From Hydrogenoanaerobacterium saccharovorans (GTDB taxonomy: Bacteria; Bacillota; Clostridia; Oscillospirales; Ruminococcaceae), in assembly GCF_016901815.1 (NCBI RefSeq), contig NZ_JACSNR010000001.1, positions 124,001-188,000 on the forward strand: a stretch of DNA of 64,000 nucleotides, given 5' to 3'. A model generated the notes under the pieces. The model was not told the origin of the DNA and ran no database searches. It saw nothing but the letters and a program-made list of their open reading frames with translations. A program made the translations under genes and the position numbers. This document shows, in pieces, positions 8,629 to 19,731 of this stretch. Within the stretch, counting starts at the first letter, position 1. Each line of letters begins with the position of its first letter.

Positions 8629-9246
8629 ATGACAAATCAGACCACTACCCCGCGCATCAGCGCCAACACCAATCAGCGTACCCGGGTACTCACCTACACC
8701 GCTCTGATGGCGGCAATTTCCACTGTGGTGATGTTCTTTGAATTCACCTTCCCGCCTTTCCCGCCTTTCCTCAAGTTTGACCTGAGCGGTCTGCCCATTT
8801 TGCTCACCGCTTTCATCATGGGACCGGTTCAGGCAATCATTGTCACCCTCATCAAGGACCTGTTCCATGTCCTTTCCACCACCACCGGCGGCGTGGGTGA
8901 ACTGGCAGACTTCCTGATCCTGTCCTCCTTTGCTGTCACAGCCGGACTGATCCACCGCAAGATGCCTTCGGTCAAGGGGACTGCCCTGGCCTGCTTTGCC
9001 GGTACCGTTGCCATCGCCATTGTGGGCGCCCTGGCAAACTACTACCTGCTGATCCCCTTCTTCTCGAACATCATGCCCATTGACGCCATCATTTCCGCCT
9101 GCAATGCCGTCAACCCTGCCATTGACAGCCTGGCTGCCTACATTCTGTTCGGCGCCATTCCCTTCAATGTTGCCAAGGGCATTGTCATTTCCATCGTCAC
9201 TGTGGTCACCTACAAGAAGCTGGGCCATGTGATGAAGTTCCTGTAA
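8629..9246 (+). CDS. ribU: Riboflavin ECF transporter substrate-binding (S) component
   Basis: Integral membrane S component of 205 residues that binds riboflavin and works with a shared energizing module (EcfAA'T) encoded elsewhere. The sequence has about six hydrophobic helices and the ECF features ALMAAISTVVMFFEF near the N-terminus and KFDLSGLPILLTAFIMGP, the usual start of the RibU fold. The ATG at 8629 has GGAGG 9 bases upstream. The gene lies directly behind an FMN riboswitch, which strongly supports riboflavin as the substrate. A terminator follows at 9287-9334. Confidence 0.92.
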   Translation: MTNQTTTPRISANTNQRTRVLTYTALMAAISTVVMFFEFTFPPFPPFLKFDLSGLPILLTAFIMGPVQAIIVTLIKDLFHVLSTTTGGVGELADFLILSSFAVTAGLIHRKMPSVKGTALACFAGTVAIAIVGALANYYLLIPFFSNIMPIDAIISACNAVNPAIDSLAAYILFGAIPFNVAKGIVISIVTVVTYKKLGHVMKFL

Positions 9247-9286
9247 TCCCAAGTAAAAATCCTTCCCTTTCCATTTCCGAACCCCT

Positions 9287-9334
9287 GGAGAACCTGTCAG
9301 ACTGCGACAGATTCCCCGGGGGTTCTCCCTTTTC
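9287..9334 (+). terminator. Terminator of ribU
   Basis: GGAGAACC (9287-9294) pairs with GGTTCTCC (9321-9328); an inner CTGTC/GACAG stem stacks below the loop, and CCCTTTT follows. Confidence 0.65.
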
Positions 9335-9359
9335 CCGCAAACTTCCTGACATGCATGTC

Positions 9360-9388
9360 TTGACATCCATGACTGGGTGTGCTATATT
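9360..9388 (+). promoter_or_regulatory. Promoter of the SAM-riboswitch/metK transcript
   Basis: TTGACA (9360-9365) and TATATT (9383-9388) with a 17-base spacer lie 24 bases before the riboswitch. Confidence 0.85.
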
Positions 9389-9411
9389 ATTTTGGCACAA
9401 TTAAATATCCC

Positions 9412-9508
9412 CTTATCAAGAGTGGCGGAGGGAACAGGCCCTGTGATGCCCGGCAACCTGCACTGTGTGCAAGGTGCCAAATCCTGCGGGTAAGCCGACA
9501 GATGAGGT
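9412..9508 (+). ncRNA. SAM-I riboswitch (S-box)
   Basis: The S-box blocks are present in order: CTTATCAAGAG, GGCGGAGGGA, AGGCCCTGTGATGCCCGGCAACC, GGTGCCAAATCCTGC and a closing GACAGATGAG. SAM binding stabilises the aptamer and favours the terminator at 9516-9545, so SAM synthetase is made when SAM is low. Confidence 0.95.
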
Positions 9509-9515
9509 TTTCATA

Positions 9516-9545
9516 AATGCTCGGTTGCCATACCGGGCATTTTTC
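9516..9545 (+). terminator. Expression-platform terminator of the SAM-I riboswitch
   Basis: AATGCTCGG pairs with CCGGGCATT and is followed by TTTTC, between the aptamer and metK. Confidence 0.85.
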
Positions 9546-9603
9546 TTTGCCGAAACAAAGGGGATCACCACCATTTTATCTGACAGAAAGGAAGTAGTAC
9601 TCT

Positions 9604-10794
9604 ATGAGAAAGTATCTGTTTACATCCGAATCGGTAACAGAAGGCCATCCCGATAAGATCTGTGACCAGATCTCGGATGCCGTTCTGGATGCCATTCTCG
9701 CCAAGGACCCCCAGGCCCGTGTCGCCTGTGAGACCACCTGCACCACCGGTATGGTTTACATTATGGGTGAGATCTCCACCACCTGCTATGTGGATATTCC
9801 CAAGATTGCCCGTCAGGTGATCCGGGACATCGGCTACACCCGTGCCAAGTACGGCTTCGATGCTGATACCTGCGGCGTTATCTCCAACATCGACGAGCAG
9901 TCTGCCGATATTGCCCTGGGTGTGGATCACTCCCTGGAGACCAAGACCGGTGCGGAAACCGATGAATTTGTCACCGGTGCCGGCGACCAGGGCATGATGT
10001 TCGGTTTCGCCTGCAATGAAACCCCCGAACTGATGCCCATGGCAATCTCCCTGGCCCACAAGCTCGCCAAGCGTCTGGCTCAGGTGCGCAAGGACGGCAC
10101 TCTCGCCTATCTGCGTCCCGATGGCAAGACCCAGGTGACTGTGGAATATGTGGACGACAAGCCCAGCCGTATCGACACCATCGTCATCTCCAACCAGCAC
10201 TCGCCGGATGTCAGCACCGAGCAGATCCGTGCCGACATTCTGGAATATGTGGTCAAGCCCATCGTTCCCGCTGAGCTGCTGGATGACCAGACCAAGTACT
10301 TTGTAAACCCCACCGGACGCTTTGTTGTAGGCGGCCCTCAGGGTGACAGCGGTCTGACCGGACGCAAGATCATCGTGGACACCTATGGCGGCTATGGCCG
10401 TCATGGCGGCGGCGCCTTCTCGGGCAAGGACCCGACCAAGGTGGACCGCTCCGCTGCCTATGCAGCCCGGTATGTTGCCAAGAACATTGTGGCAGCCGGC
10501 CTGGCAGACAAGTGCGAGATCCAGCTGGCCTATGCCATTGGTGTGGCTCATCCGGTATCCATCAATGTGAATACCTTCGGCACCGGCAAGGTGGAGGACG
10601 AAGTTCTGGCAAAGGCCGTGGAAAAGGTCTTCGACCTGCGTCCTGAGGCCATTATTCACATGCTGGACCTGCGCCGTCCCATCTACCGTCAGCTGGCTGC
10701 CTACGGTCACTTCGGACGGGAGGAACTGGGTGTAGCCTGGGAAAAGACCGACCGCACCGATGCCCTGCTCAAGGCTGTGGAATCCTGCCGCTGA
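9604..10794 (+). CDS. metK: S-adenosylmethionine synthetase
   Basis: Cytosolic enzyme (396 residues, the usual length) that makes S-adenosylmethionine from methionine and ATP. Family signatures are intact: [19 protein letters not shown] near the N-terminus, [12 protein letters not shown] near residue 120, and the glycine-rich [15 protein letters not shown] near residue 265. The ATG at 9604 has AAGGAAG upstream. It is a single-gene unit controlled by the SAM-I riboswitch immediately upstream, a direct feedback loop on its own product. Confidence 0.97.
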   Translation: MRKYLFTSESVTEGHPDKICDQISDAVLDAILAKDPQARVACETTCTTGMVYIMGEISTTCYVDIPKIARQVIRDIGYTRAKYGFDADTCGVISNIDEQSADIALGVDHSLETKTGAETDEFVTGAGDQGMMFGFACNETPELMPMAISLAHKLAKRLAQVRKDGTLAYLRPDGKTQVTVEYVDDKPSRIDTIVISNQHSPDVSTEQIRADILEYVVKPIVPAELLDDQTKYFVNPTGRFVVGGPQGDSGLTGRKIIVDTYGGYGRHGGGAFSGKDPTKVDRSAAYAARYVAKNIVAAGLADKCEIQLAYAIGVAHPVSINVNTFGTGKVEDEVLAKAVEKVFDLRPEAIIHMLDLRRPIYRQLAAYGHFGREELGVAWEKTDRTDALLKAVESCR

Positions 10795-10837
10795 GCCTTT
10801 CGGCACACTGACCCACATCAATCATAAGCAATAAAAA

Positions 10838-10869
10838 ACGGGAAGCCAATCCTGGCTTCCCGTTTTTTG
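10838..10869. terminator. Bidirectional terminator between metK and a membrane-protein gene
   Basis: A perfect 11-bp stem ACGGGAAGCCA/TGGCTTCCCGT with a four-base loop is flanked by AAAAA on the left and TTTTTT on the right. Confidence 0.9.
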
Positions 10870-10888
10870 TTATCTCTGAACCCTCTGC

Positions 10889-11266
10889 CTATGCAGTGCG
10901 GCGGTCCTGTTCGGCCCGGTGCAGCAGACGCATCAGCTTCCGGCTGGCCTCTCTCCTTCTCCACCGCCAGAAGGTGGCAGCAGCGCCGCCAGCAAAGAGC
11001 GCGGCGCTCAGGGAGAAGCTGTGGCGGAACCGGAGCCGCCGGAGCAGGAGACAGCTCACTACAGAGGACAACAGGGCCGCGATGCCATAGATCCACACAA
11101 GGGCCCGCTGCATGTTTCTAAGCATGACCCGGGCAGGAACTGTCCCGGACGCAGCGCTGTGCGCCCGGTTTTCACGCACAAACCATCCGGTGAGCAGAAC
11201 CAGGGAAATCCCTTTGCAGAGCAGTGTTTTGAGCACTGCCACAGCAGACAGCAGCAGAAAACGCAT
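10889..11266 (-). CDS. Hypothetical small membrane protein
   Basis: I do not recognise this 125-residue protein. It has three hydrophobic segments (roughly residues 2-30, 57-77 and 86-104), and the C-terminal third is very basic (WRWRRREASRKLMRLLHR). The second ATG (11266) is taken as start because GGAGG is 7 bases upstream of it; the ATG two codons earlier is too close. It lies alone between the tuf terminator and the metK terminator. The strong basic tail facing the cytoplasm fits the positive-inside rule; no function can be given. Confidence 0.55.
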   Translation of the reverse strand: MRFLLLSAVAVLKTLLCKGISLVLLTGWFVRENRAHSAASGTVPARVMLRNMQRALVWIYGIAALLSSVVSCLLLRRLRFRHSFSLSAALFAGGAAATFWRWRRREASRKLMRLLHRAEQDRRTA

Positions 11267-11283
11267 ATGCATTCCTCCGGAAT

Positions 11284-11318
11284 AAAAAACCGGTACAGTC
11301 CCGAAGAACTGTACCGGA
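11284..11318 (-). terminator. Terminator of tuf
   Basis: A 10-bp stem CCGGTACAGT/ACTGTACCGG (11290-11299 with 11308-11317) is followed on the minus strand by TTTTTTATT. Confidence 0.85.
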
Positions 11319-11356
11319 GAAAATCAGATCAGATTTTTAATGGCAATAAGCCGAGA

Positions 11357-12556
11357 TTATTCGTTGATAGCGATAACTACGCCAGAACCAACGGTACGGC
11401 CGCCTTCACGAATAGCGAAACGCAGACCGGTCTCGATAGCGATGGGGGAGATCAGCTCAACATCCATCTCAACGTTATCGCCAGGCATGCACATCTCTAC
11501 GCCCTCGGGCAGAGAGATAACGCCGGTAACGTCGGTAGTTCTGAAGTAGAACTGTGGACGATAGTTGTTGAAGAAGGGAGTATGACGACCACCCTCGGAC
11601 TGCTTCAGAACGTAAACCTGACCACGGAACTTGGTGTGGGGCTTGATGGAGCCGGGCTTACACAGAACCTGACCACGCTCGATGTCAGTTCTCTGAACAC
11701 CACGCAGCAGAGCACCGATGTTATCACCAGCCTCAGCGTAGTCCAGAATCTTACGGAACATTTCGATACCGGTTACAACGGTCTTGGAAATCTCTTCCTT
11801 CAGACCAACCAGCTCTACTTCATCGCCAGTGTTCAGACGGCCACGCTCTACACGACCGGTAGCAACGGTACCACGACCAGTAATGGTGAAGATATCCTCA
11901 ACGGGCATCAGGAAGGGCAGCTCGTCGTTACGGGCAGGAGTAGGAATGTACTCGTCAACAGCAGCCATCAGATCCAGGATCGGCTTGTAAGCGGGATCGG
12001 TGATGTCGTTGGGAGCTTCCAGAGCAGCCAGAGCAGAACCAACGATGATCGGAGTGTCGTCGCCGGGGAAGTCATAGGAGCTCAGCAGGTCGCGAACTTC
12101 CATCTCTACCAGCTCGATCAGCTCGGGATCGTCAACCTGGTCAGCCTTGTTCAGGAATACAACGATGTAGGGAACGCCTACCTGACGGGCCAGCAGGATG
12201 TGCTCTCTGGTCTGAGGCATGGGGCCGTCAGCAGCAGATACAACCAGGATAGCGCCATCCATCTGAGCAGCACCGGTGATCATGTTCTTTACATAGTCAG
12301 CATGTCCGGGGCAGTCAACGTGAGCATAGTGACGCTTCTCAGTCTCGTACTCAACGTGAGCGGTGTTGATAGTAATACCACGCTCTCTCTCCTCGGGAGC
12401 CTTATCGATCATGTTGTAATCCATGAACTCAGCCTTGCCCTGCAGACCCAGAGTCTTGGTGATTGCAGCGGTCAGAGTGGTCTTACCATGGTCAACGTGA
12501 CCGATGGTACCAATGTTAACATGGGGCTTGGTTCTTTCAAAATGTGCCTTAGCCAT
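11357..12556 (-). CDS. tuf: Translation elongation factor Tu
   Basis: GTPase of 399 residues that delivers aminoacyl-tRNA to the ribosome. The G1 motif GHVDHGKTT, the G2 region [16 protein letters not shown]3 DCPGHADYV and G4 NKAD are all intact, and the three domains are full length. It is the last gene of the str cluster, 110 bases after fusA, with its own promoter in that gap, which allows expression above that of rpsL-rpsG-fusA. An AGGGAGG ribosome-binding site precedes the ATG. Confidence 0.98.
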   Translation of the reverse strand: MAKAHFERTKPHVNIGTIGHVDHGKTTLTAAITKTLGLQGKAEFMDYNMIDKAPEERERGITINTAHVEYETEKRHYAHVDCPGHADYVKNMITGAAQMDGAILVVSAADGPMPQTREHILLARQVGVPYIVVFLNKADQVDDPELIELVEMEVRDLLSSYDFPGDDTPIIVGSALAALEAPNDITDPAYKPILDLMAAVDEYIPTPARNDELPFLMPVEDIFTITGRGTVATGRVERGRLNTGDEVELVGLKEEISKTVVTGIEMFRKILDYAEAGDNIGALLRGVQRTDIERGQVLCKPGSIKPHTKFRGQVYVLKQSEGGRHTPFFNNYRPQFYFRTTDVTGVISLPEGVEMCMPGDNVEMDVELISPIAIETGLRFAIREGGRTVGSGVVIAINE

Positions 12557-12620
12557 TTAAATGTCCTCCCTTAAATTATAGGATTATGAAATCACAAACA
12601 TCGTTTGCTGCCACAGATTT

Positions 12621-12649
12621 ATTGTAGCAATAAACCGTGGAAAAAGCAA
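12621..12649 (-). promoter_or_regulatory. Promoter of tuf
   Basis: Minus-strand TTGCTT (12644-12649) and TACAAT (12621-12626) are 17 bases apart in the fusA-tuf gap. Confidence 0.65.
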
Positions 12650-12666
12650 GCAGATACGCAGATTTT

Positions 12667-14748
12667 TTAGTTGTTCTTTGTACGCTCGCTGATAATCTTG
12701 TCCGCAATGTTCTTGGGCACTTCCACATAGCTGTGAGGCTCCATGGTGTAGTTGCCGCGGCCCTGAGTCTTGCTTCGCAGATCGGTGGAGTAACCAAACA
12801 TCTCAGACAGAGGAACCAGAGCGCGGATCTCCTGAGCGCCGAATACGGCCTCCATACCTCTGATCTGACCACGACGGGAGTTCAGGTCGCCGATAACGTC
12901 GCCCATGTACTCCTCGGGGGTGTTTACAGTTACTTCCATGATGGGCTCCAGAATGACCGGATCAGCCTTGCGCATAGCCTCCTTGAAAGCCATAGAACCA
13001 GCGATCTTAAATGCCATTTCAGAGGAGTCAACTTCGTGGTAAGAACCATCATACAGGGTAACCTTGCAGTCTACTACCGGATAACCAGCCAGTACACCGG
13101 CCTGCATAGCGCCCTTGATACCGTCGTCAACTGCGGGAATGTATTCCTTGGGAATCGCACCGCCGACGATGGCATTGATGAATTCGTAACCCTTACCGCT
13201 CTCGTTGGGCTCAACCTTGATCTTAACGTGACCGTACTGGCCCTTACCACCGGACTGACGGGAGTACTTGTTATCCACATCAGCCATCTTGCGGATGGTC
13301 TCCTTATAGGATACCTGAGGCTTACCAACATTGGCCTCTACCTTGAATTCACGCAGCAGACGGTCAACGATGATTTCCAGATGCAGCTCACCCATACCAG
13401 CGATAATGGTCTGACCGGTTTCCTCATCGGTGTAGGTCTTGAAGGTGGGGTCCTCTTCAGCGAGCTTCGCCAGAGCGATTGCCATCTTCTCCTGACCAGC
13501 CTTGGTCTTGGGCTCGATGGCTACACGGATTACAGGCTCCGGGAACTCCATCGACTCGAGAATGATCGGATGCTTGGGATCACACAGGGTGTTACCTGTG
13601 GTGGTATTCTTCAGGCCGACAGCCGCAGCGATATCACCAGCATAGCAGGTATCGATATCCTTACGGTGGTTGGCGTGCATCTGCAGAATACGGCCGATAC
13701 GCTCGTTGTCATCCTTGTTGGAGTTGTAAACGGTGGTACCGGCATCTACCTTACCGGAGTAAACACGGAAGAAGCCGAGCTTACCTACATAGGGGTCGGT
13801 AGCAATCTTGAAAGCGAGAGCCGCGAACGGGGCGTTATCGGTGGAGGGACGCTCCTCCTCTTCGCCGGTTTCGGGGTTCACGCCCTTGATGTGGGGTACA
13901 TCCACAGGAGCGGGCATATAGTCCACAATGGCATCCAGCAGCTTCTGGATACCCTTGTTGCGGTAAGAAGTACCGCAGGTAACGGGAACGATGCTGTTAT
14001 TGATGGTACCCTTGCGCAGGCAAGCCTTGATCTCCTCAATGGAGAGCTCCTCGCCGTCCAGGTACTTCATCATAATTTCCTCGTCCTGCTCAGCAGCAGC
14101 CTCGATCAGCTTCTGATGATATTCCTCAGCCTTCTCCTTCAGATCATCCGGAATCTCGATTACCGAAATATCCTTGCCCAGATCATCATTGTAGATATAG
14201 GCCTTCATCTCAACCAGATCCACCAGACCCTTGAAGAACTGTTCAGCACCGATGGGCAGCTGAATGGCAACCGGGTTGCAGTGCAGACGGGTCTTCATCA
14301 TGTCAATTACATGGTAGAAGTCTGCACCCATGATATCCATCTTATTAACATAAGCCATTCTGGGGACCATATACTTGTTGGCCTGACGCCATACAGTTTC
14401 GGTCTGAGGCTCAACACCGCCCTTGGCGCTGAGAACTGTTACAGAGCCGTCCAGCACTCGCAGGGAGCGCTCTACTTCTACTGTAAAGTCAACGTGTCCG
14501 GGGGTATCAATAATGTTGATACGATGGCCCTTCCAGTATGCTGTGGTGGCAGCGGAGGTAATGGTGATACCTCTCTCCTGCTCCTGAACCATCCAGTCCA
14601 TGGTGGCGCCGCCATCGTGAACCTCACCCAGCTTATGGTTAATACCTGTATAGAACAGGATACGCTCGGTTGTGGTGGTCTTACCAGCATCGATATGGGC
14701 CATGATGCCAATGTTTCTGGTCATTTCCAGTGAAACGTCTCTCGGCAT
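12667..14748 (-). CDS. fusA: Translation elongation factor G
   Basis: Ribosomal translocase GTPase of 693 residues. G motifs are clear: [33 protein letters not shown] and NKMD. Domains II-V follow, including the [10 protein letters not shown] stretch of domain IV. The start at 14748 ([13 protein letters not shown]) is chosen because AGGAGG lies just before it; a reading 16 codons longer has no ribosome-binding site and is not conserved in the family. It lies between rpsG and tuf in the str order. Confidence 0.98.
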   Translation of the reverse strand: MPRDVSLEMTRNIGIMAHIDAGKTTTTERILFYTGINHKLGEVHDGGATMDWMVQEQERGITITSAATTAYWKGHRINIIDTPGHVDFTVEVERSLRVLDGSVTVLSAKGGVEPQTETVWRQANKYMVPRMAYVNKMDIMGADFYHVIDMMKTRLHCNPVAIQLPIGAEQFFKGLVDLVEMKAYIYNDDLGKDISVIEIPDDLKEKAEEYHQKLIEAAAEQDEEIMMKYLDGEELSIEEIKACLRKGTINNSIVPVTCGTSYRNKGIQKLLDAIVDYMPAPVDVPHIKGVNPETGEEEERPSTDNAPFAALAFKIATDPYVGKLGFFRVYSGKVDAGTTVYNSNKDDNERIGRILQMHANHRKDIDTCYAGDIAAAVGLKNTTTGNTLCDPKHPIILESMEFPEPVIRVAIEPKTKAGQEKMAIALAKLAEEDPTFKTYTDEETGQTIIAGMGELHLEIIVDRLLREFKVEANVGKPQVSYKETIRKMADVDNKYSRQSGGKGQYGHVKIKVEPNESGKGYEFINAIVGGAIPKEYIPAVDDGIKGAMQAGVLAGYPVVDCKVTLYDGSYHEVDSSEMAFKIAGSMAFKEAMRKADPVILEPIMEVTVNTPEEYMGDVIGDLNSRRGQIRGMEAVFGAQEIRALVPLSEMFGYSTDLRSKTQGRGNYTMEPHSYVEVPKNIADKIISERTKNN

Positions 14749-14832
14749 ACTGTCCTCCTTACTCTTTGCTTTCCCTGAATAAAAAACGATATTCATGCCG
14801 CCGCACAGAGCAGCGGCACAAACATTAAAGAT

Positions 14833-15303
14833 TTACCATCTGTAATGAGCAAATGCCTTGTTGGCTTCTGCCATCTTATGGGTATCTTCACGCTTCTTGC
14901 AAGCGCCGCCCATATTGTTGGTGGCATCGATGATCTCACCAGCCAGCTTTTCCTGCATGGTGCGCTCACCGCGGGCTCTTGCATAAGTTGTCAGCCAGCG
15001 CAGACCCAGGGTCTGACGTCTCTCGGGACGTACTTCCATGGGAACCTGGTAAGTAGCACCACCTACACGGCGGGCCTTAACTTCCAGTACGGGCATGATG
15101 TTCTCCAGAGCCTTCTCGAAAACATCCAGAGGCTCCTCACCTGTCTTTTCGCGGATAATGTCGAATGCGCCGTAAACAATCTTCTGAGCGACACCCTTCT
15201 TACCGTCCAGCATAACGCTGTTTACCAGACGGGTAACGAGCTTGGAATTGTACAGGGGATCTACCAGTACATCGCGCTTAGCAACTTGACCTCTTCTTGG
15301 CAC
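14833..15303 (-). CDS. rpsG: 30S ribosomal protein S7
   Basis: Primary assembly protein of the 30S head, 156 residues, the standard length. The N-terminus [15 protein letters not shown] and the [11 protein letters not shown] segment are diagnostic. The true start is a GTG at 15303 with GGAGGG 7 bases upstream; an ATG-like reading six codons earlier overlaps that site. The gap to rpsL is 138 bases, longer than usual for this pair. Confidence 0.97.
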   Translation of the reverse strand: MPRRGQVAKRDVLVDPLYNSKLVTRLVNSVMLDGKKGVAQKIVYGAFDIIREKTGEEPLDVFEKALENIMPVLEVKARRVGGATYQVPMEVRPERRQTLGLRWLTTYARARGERTMQEKLAGEIIDATNNMGGACKKREDTHKMAEANKAFAHYRW

Positions 15304-15441
15304 TTCGCTTCCCTCCTTCACATAATGATATCATTGGTACTCGTTAGTCTAAAAACTCCCGTCAGCTAAGAATCGGTCGAAATATTTTTCCTTTGGAATC
15401 TATATCGAACGATACAATAGCGAACCTTTAGTTTTTAATGC

Positions 15442-15870
15442 TTACTTCTTGCCGGCGTTCTTCTTGGGACGCTTGGCACCGTACTTGGAACGGGCCTGCA
15501 TACGGTTGGCAACACCCTGAGTATCCAGGGTACCACGGATGATGTGGTAACGCACACCGGGAAGGTCCTTAACACGACCGCCGCGGATCAGCACGACGCT
15601 GTGCTCCTGCAGGTTGTGGCCCTCGCCCGGAATGTAGGAAGAAACCTCCATACCGTTCGAGAGACGCACTCTTGCTACCTTACGGAGAGCCGAGTTCGGC
15701 TTCTTGGGGGTCTGAGTACGGATTGCTGTACAAACGCCTCTCTTCTGAGGAGAGCTCTGGTTTGTAGCGATTCTCTTCTGTGCGTTCCATCCTCTCTGCA
15801 GAGCAGGCGCTGTGGACTTCTTCTCAAGAGTCTGACGGCCCTTGTGAACCAGCTGGTTAAAGGTTGGCAT
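15442..15870 (-). CDS. rpsL: 30S ribosomal protein S12
   Basis: Decoding-centre protein of 142 residues. The sequence has the conserved [11 protein letters not shown] start, [17 protein letters not shown] and [12 protein letters not shown]. The lysines at the two classic streptomycin-resistance positions (in PKKPNS and RVKDLPG) are wild type. The start at 15870 has AGGAGG 6 bases upstream; a longer frame extends into the promoter. It is the first gene of the str operon, behind its own promoter at 15968-15997. Confidence 0.98.
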   Translation of the reverse strand: MPTFNQLVHKGRQTLEKKSTAPALQRGWNAQKRIATNQSSPQKRGVCTAIRTQTPKKPNSALRKVARVRLSNGMEVSSYIPGEGHNLQEHSVVLIRGGRVKDLPGVRYHIIRGTLDTQGVANRMQARSKYGAKRPKKNAGKK

Positions 15871-15967
15871 ATTGCACCTCCTTACTTCAAATTTCCTTTT
15901 TTTCTTCCTGTACAAACAAATTTTGCCCATACAGACAGACGGGCCCGAAGGCACCATCCGAATACCA

Positions 15968-15997
15968 ATTATATCAAGTGTGATACAGGCTTGTCAA
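15968..15997 (-). promoter_or_regulatory. Promoter of the rpsL-rpsG-fusA operon
   Basis: Minus-strand TTGACA (15992-15997) and TATAAT (15968-15973), both perfect hexamers, are 18 bases apart, about 100 bases before rpsL. Confidence 0.85.
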
Positions 15998-16082
15998 CAG
16001 GAAATTCACCTAAAATTTGTGTAAAATAGAGATTTTTCATAGCACACTTCCCTATGATCCCGAACCGGCGGACAACTGTCAT

Positions 16083-16117
16083 CAAAACAGCCGGTCTGTT
16101 TGATACAGACCGGCTGT
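16083..16117 (-). terminator. Terminator of rpoBC
   Basis: A perfect 13-bp stem ACAGCCGGTCTGT with its complement and a five-base loop is followed by TTTT on the minus strand, between rpoC and the rpsL promoter. Confidence 0.7.
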
Positions 16118-16149
16118 GATGCAGTTATTTTTGCCGGAGAATCAGGCGA

Positions 16150-19100
16150 TTATTCGCCAGCCGGAGCCACAGGCTCGGCAGATTCTTCGGAAGCATGGGT
16201 GTGAGGAGTTTCATCGTAGATCTCGGTGTACTCCACCAGACCGGTACCGGCCGGGATCAGCTTACCGATGATGACATTCTCCTTCAGGCCGACCAGCGGA
16301 TCGACCTTGCCCTTGATGGCTGCTTCGGTGAGGACACGGGTGGTTTCCTGGAAGGAAGCCGCCGACATGAACGACTCAGTAGCCAGCGATGCCTTGGTAA
16401 TACCCAGCAGCACCGGTGTGGAAGTAGCCATTCTCCGGTCGCCGCCGTCCTGAGCATTGAGCTCAGCGATCTTTTCGTTGGCAGCCAGGAACTCGCTCTT
16501 ATCCACGATCTCGCCGGTGAACATCTCGGTGTCACCCTGATCGTCTACCTTCACCTTGCGCATCATCTGACGCACGATAACCTCAATGTGCTTATCGTTG
16601 ATATCAACACCCTGGGTACGGTATACCTTCTGCACTTCGCTGATGAGGTATTCCTGTACAGCCAGACCGCCCAGCACCTGCAGGATCTCGCCGGGCTCTA
16701 CCGAGCCTTCGGTGATCGGGGTACCCTTGGTGATGTAGTCGCCCTCGGAAACCTTCAGGGTCGAACCGTATACCACCAGCTTCTCGAAGCGTTCGCCGGT
16801 CTTGGGATTGGTGACAACCACATTGTCGCCGCCCTTGGCGTCCTTCTCGAAGGATACGATACCATCCTCATGGGAGATGATGGCAGCGTTCTTGGGACGG
16901 CGGGCTTCGAACAGCTCTTCAACTCGGGGAAGACCCTGGGTAATATCAGCTGCGGTTACAACACCGCCGGTGTGGAAGGTTCTCATGGTCAGCTGGGTAC
17001 CGGGCTCACCGATGGACTGGGCTGCCACGATACCTACGGCTTCACCGATGGATACCGGCTGACCGTTTGCCAGGTTGGCGCCGTAGCACTTCATGCAGAC
17101 GCCGTTCTTGGCCTCGCAGTTCAGCGGGGTACGGATCTTGACCTCGGTGTAACCGGCGTCAATAATCTTCTTGGCATCGTTCTCGTCCATCATCTTGTCA
17201 CGGGATACCAGCAGTTCGCCGGTCTCGGGATGATAGATGTCATCTGCCAGGTAACGACCGAACAGACGCTCGCTGAGATCCTCGATGACACGACCGTTAT
17301 CCATGATGGACTGTACCATGATACCCTCATGGGTGCCGCAGTCCTTCATGCGGATGATAACATCCTGCGATACATCGACCAGACGACGGGTCAGATAACC
17401 CGAGTCAGCGGTACGCAGCGCGGTATCCGCCAGACCCTTACGGGCGCCTCGGGAGGAGTTGAAGTACTCCAGAATATTCAGACCTTCACGGTAGTTGGAC
17501 TTGATGGGGATTTCGATGGAACGACCGGAGGTGTTCGCGATCAGACCACGCATACCAGCCAGCTGACGGATCTGGTCCATGGAGCCTCGGGCTCCGGAGT
17601 CCGCCATCATATAGATGGGGTTGTCGCCCTTGAAGGTCTCCTGGAGGGCGTCACGCACCTTCTGGGTGGCTTCGTTCCAGGTCTTTACAACACGCTCATA
17701 ACGGACATCGTCCGAGATGAAACCACGGTCATACTGACGGCGGATATCCAGTACCTTCTTGTCGGCCTCGGCAATGATGTCGGCCTTCTCAGGCGGGATA
17801 ACCGCATCCACTACGGCAACGGTCAGGCCGCTGCGGGTGGAGTACTTGAGACCCTGTGCCTTGATGCGGTCCAGCACCTCGGCGGTACGGGCTGTGCCAT
17901 GCACACGGATGCAGCGGTCGATGATGTTTCCGAGCTGCTTCTTCTTGACCAGGAAGGAGATTTCCAGATCAAACTGCTTGTCGGAATCGCTGCGGTCCAC
18001 ATAGCCCAGATCCTGCGGAATGGGATCGTTGAAGATCAGACGGCCCACTGTGGCGTCGATGATCCGGGATACCTTCTTGCCGCCGATCTCTTTGGTGACA
18101 CGCACCTTGATGGGAGCATGCAGGCCCACCACCTTGGCATCGTAAGCCATCAGGGCTTCGGCAGTATCACGGAATACCTTGCCGGCGCCGGGCTCATTCT
18201 CACGGACCATGGTCAGATAGTAGGAACCCAGTACCATGTCCTGGGTGGGAACGGTTACAGGACGGCCATCCGAAGGCTTGAGCAGGTTATTGGCAGCCAG
18301 CATCAGGAAGCGGGCTTCTGCCTGAGCCTCGGCAGACAGCGGTACATGCACCGCCATCTGGTCACCATCGAAGTCTGCGTTGAATGCGGTACATACCAGC
18401 GGATGCAGCTTGATGGCACGACCCTCAACCAGTACGGGCTCGAAGGCCTGGATACCCAGACGGTGCAGGGTAGGCGCACGGTTGAGCATAACGGGATGGG
18501 ACTTGATGACAACTTCCAGAGCGTCCCATACTTCCTTGACGGTGGCACGCTCCACCATCTTGCGGGCGTTCTTGATGTTGGTGGCAACCTTCTGGTCTAC
18601 CAGGCGCTTCATAACGAAGGGCTTGAACAGCTCCAGAGCCATCTCCTTGGGCAGACCGCACTGATACATCTTCAGCTCGGGGCCGACTACGATTACCGAA
18701 CGACCGGAGTAGTCAACACGCTTACCCAGCAGGTTCTGACGGAAGCGGCCCTGCTTACCCTTGAGCATATCCGAAAGGCTCTTGAGGGGACGGTTGTTGG
18801 GGCCGGTAACCGGACGACCACGGCGGCCGTTGTCGATCAGGGCGTCCACAGCTTCCTGGAGCATGCGTTTCTCATTGCGGACGATGATGTCCGGTGCGCC
18901 CAGTTCCAGCAGCTTCTTCAGACGGTTGTTGCGGTTGATAACCCGGCGGTACAGATCGTTCAGGTCACTGGTGGCGAAGCGTCCGCCGTCCAGCTGAACC
19001 ATGGGACGGATATCCGGAGGGATAACCGGTACCACATCCAGGATCATCCACTCGGGCTTGTTGCCCGAAATGCGGAAGGCCTCTACCACTTCCAGACGCT

Positions 19101-19719
19101 TGAGCAGCTTGGCACGCTTCTGACCGGTGGCAGTGGCGAGCTCGTCCTTGATCTCCTTGGAGAGAGCATCCAGATCCAGCTCAGCCAGCAGCTTCTTGAT
19201 GGCCTCGGCGCCCATACCGGCGTCGAACTCATCTTCATAGGCCTCGCGCATATCCATATACTCCTTCTCGGAGAGGAGCGCGTACTTCTTCAGATTGGTA
19301 TTGCCCGGATCAATGACTACATAGGAGGCAAAGTAGAGCACCTTTTCCAGCAGTCTCGGGGACATGTTGAGCAGAAGGCCCATACGGGAGGAAGTACCCT
19401 TGAAGTACCAGATATGGGATACGGGTGCAGCCAGCTCAATGTGGCCCATACGTTCCCGGCGCACCTTGGCACGGGTTACTTCAACGCCGCAGCGTTCGCA
19501 GACCTTGCCCTTGTAACGGATGCGCTTGTACTTGCCGCAGTAGCACTCCCAGTCCTTGGTGGGTCCGAAGATCCGCTCACAGAACAGGCCGTCCCGCTCC
19601 GGCTTGAGGGTACGGTAGTTGATGGTCTCCGGCTTCTTTACTTCGCCGTAGGACCATTCCCGGATCTGATCAGGAGAGGCAAGACCAATCTTGATCGAAT
19701 CGAATACATTGAATTCCAT
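16150..19719 (-). CDS. rpoC: DNA-directed RNA polymerase beta' subunit
   Basis: Catalytic clamp subunit of RNA polymerase, 1189 residues, the length of Firmicutes forms. The N-terminal zinc site is CYCGKYKR...CERCG, and the Mg-binding active-site motif NADFDGDQM lies near residue 450. The second zinc site (CGTHEG... and [13 protein letters not shown]) and the trigger-loop/bridge-helix region are intact. It follows rpoB by 12 bases with AAGGAGG before its ATG and ends in an acidic tail. A terminator follows, so it is not continuous with rpsL. Confidence 0.99.
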   Translation of the reverse strand: MEFNVFDSIKIGLASPDQIREWSYGEVKKPETINYRTLKPERDGLFCERIFGPTKDWECYCGKYKRIRYKGKVCERCGVEVTRAKVRRERMGHIELAAPVSHIWYFKGTSSRMGLLLNMSPRLLEKVLYFASYVVIDPGNTNLKKYALLSEKEYMDMREAYEDEFDAGMGAEAIKKLLAELDLDALSKEIKDELATATGQKRAKLLKRLEVVEAFRISGNKPEWMILDVVPVIPPDIRPMVQLDGGRFATSDLNDLYRRVINRNNRLKKLLELGAPDIIVRNEKRMLQEAVDALIDNGRRGRPVTGPNNRPLKSLSDMLKGKQGRFRQNLLGKRVDYSGRSVIVVGPELKMYQCGLPKEMALELFKPFVMKRLVDQKVATNIKNARKMVERATVKEVWDALEVVIKSHPVMLNRAPTLHRLGIQAFEPVLVEGRAIKLHPLVCTAFNADFDGDQMAVHVPLSAEAQAEARFLMLAANNLLKPSDGRPVTVPTQDMVLGSYYLTMVRENEPGAGKVFRDTAEALMAYDAKVVGLHAPIKVRVTKEIGGKKVSRIIDATVGRLIFNDPIPQDLGYVDRSDSDKQFDLEISFLVKKKQLGNIIDRCIRVHGTARTAEVLDRIKAQGLKYSTRSGLTVAVVDAVIPPEKADIIAEADKKVLDIRRQYDRGFISDDVRYERVVKTWNEATQKVRDALQETFKGDNPIYMMADSGARGSMDQIRQLAGMRGLIANTSGRSIEIPIKSNYREGLNILEYFNSSRGARKGLADTALRTADSGYLTRRLVDVSQDVIIRMKDCGTHEGIMVQSIMDNGRVIEDLSERLFGRYLADDIYHPETGELLVSRDKMMDENDAKKIIDAGYTEVKIRTPLNCEAKNGVCMKCYGANLANGQPVSIGEAVGIVAAQSIGEPGTQLTMRTFHTGGVVTAADITQGLPRVEELFEARRPKNAAIISHEDGIVSFEKDAKGGDNVVVTNPKTGERFEKLVVYGSTLKVSEGDYITKGTPITEGSVEPGEILQVLGGLAVQEYLISEVQKVYRTQGVDINDKHIEVIVRQMMRKVKVDDQGDTEMFTGEIVDKSEFLAANEKIAELNAQDGGDRRMATSTPVLLGITKASLATESFMSAASFQETTRVLTEAAIKGKVDPLVGLKENVIIGKLIPAGTGLVEYTEIYDETPHTHASEESAEPVAPAGE

Positions 19720-19731
19720 ATATCTGCCTCC

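Noticed and set aside
12667-14748. Second fusA-like or tetracycline-resistance protection gene
   Set aside because: It is a standard EF-G in the str cluster, with housekeeping G motifs and length.
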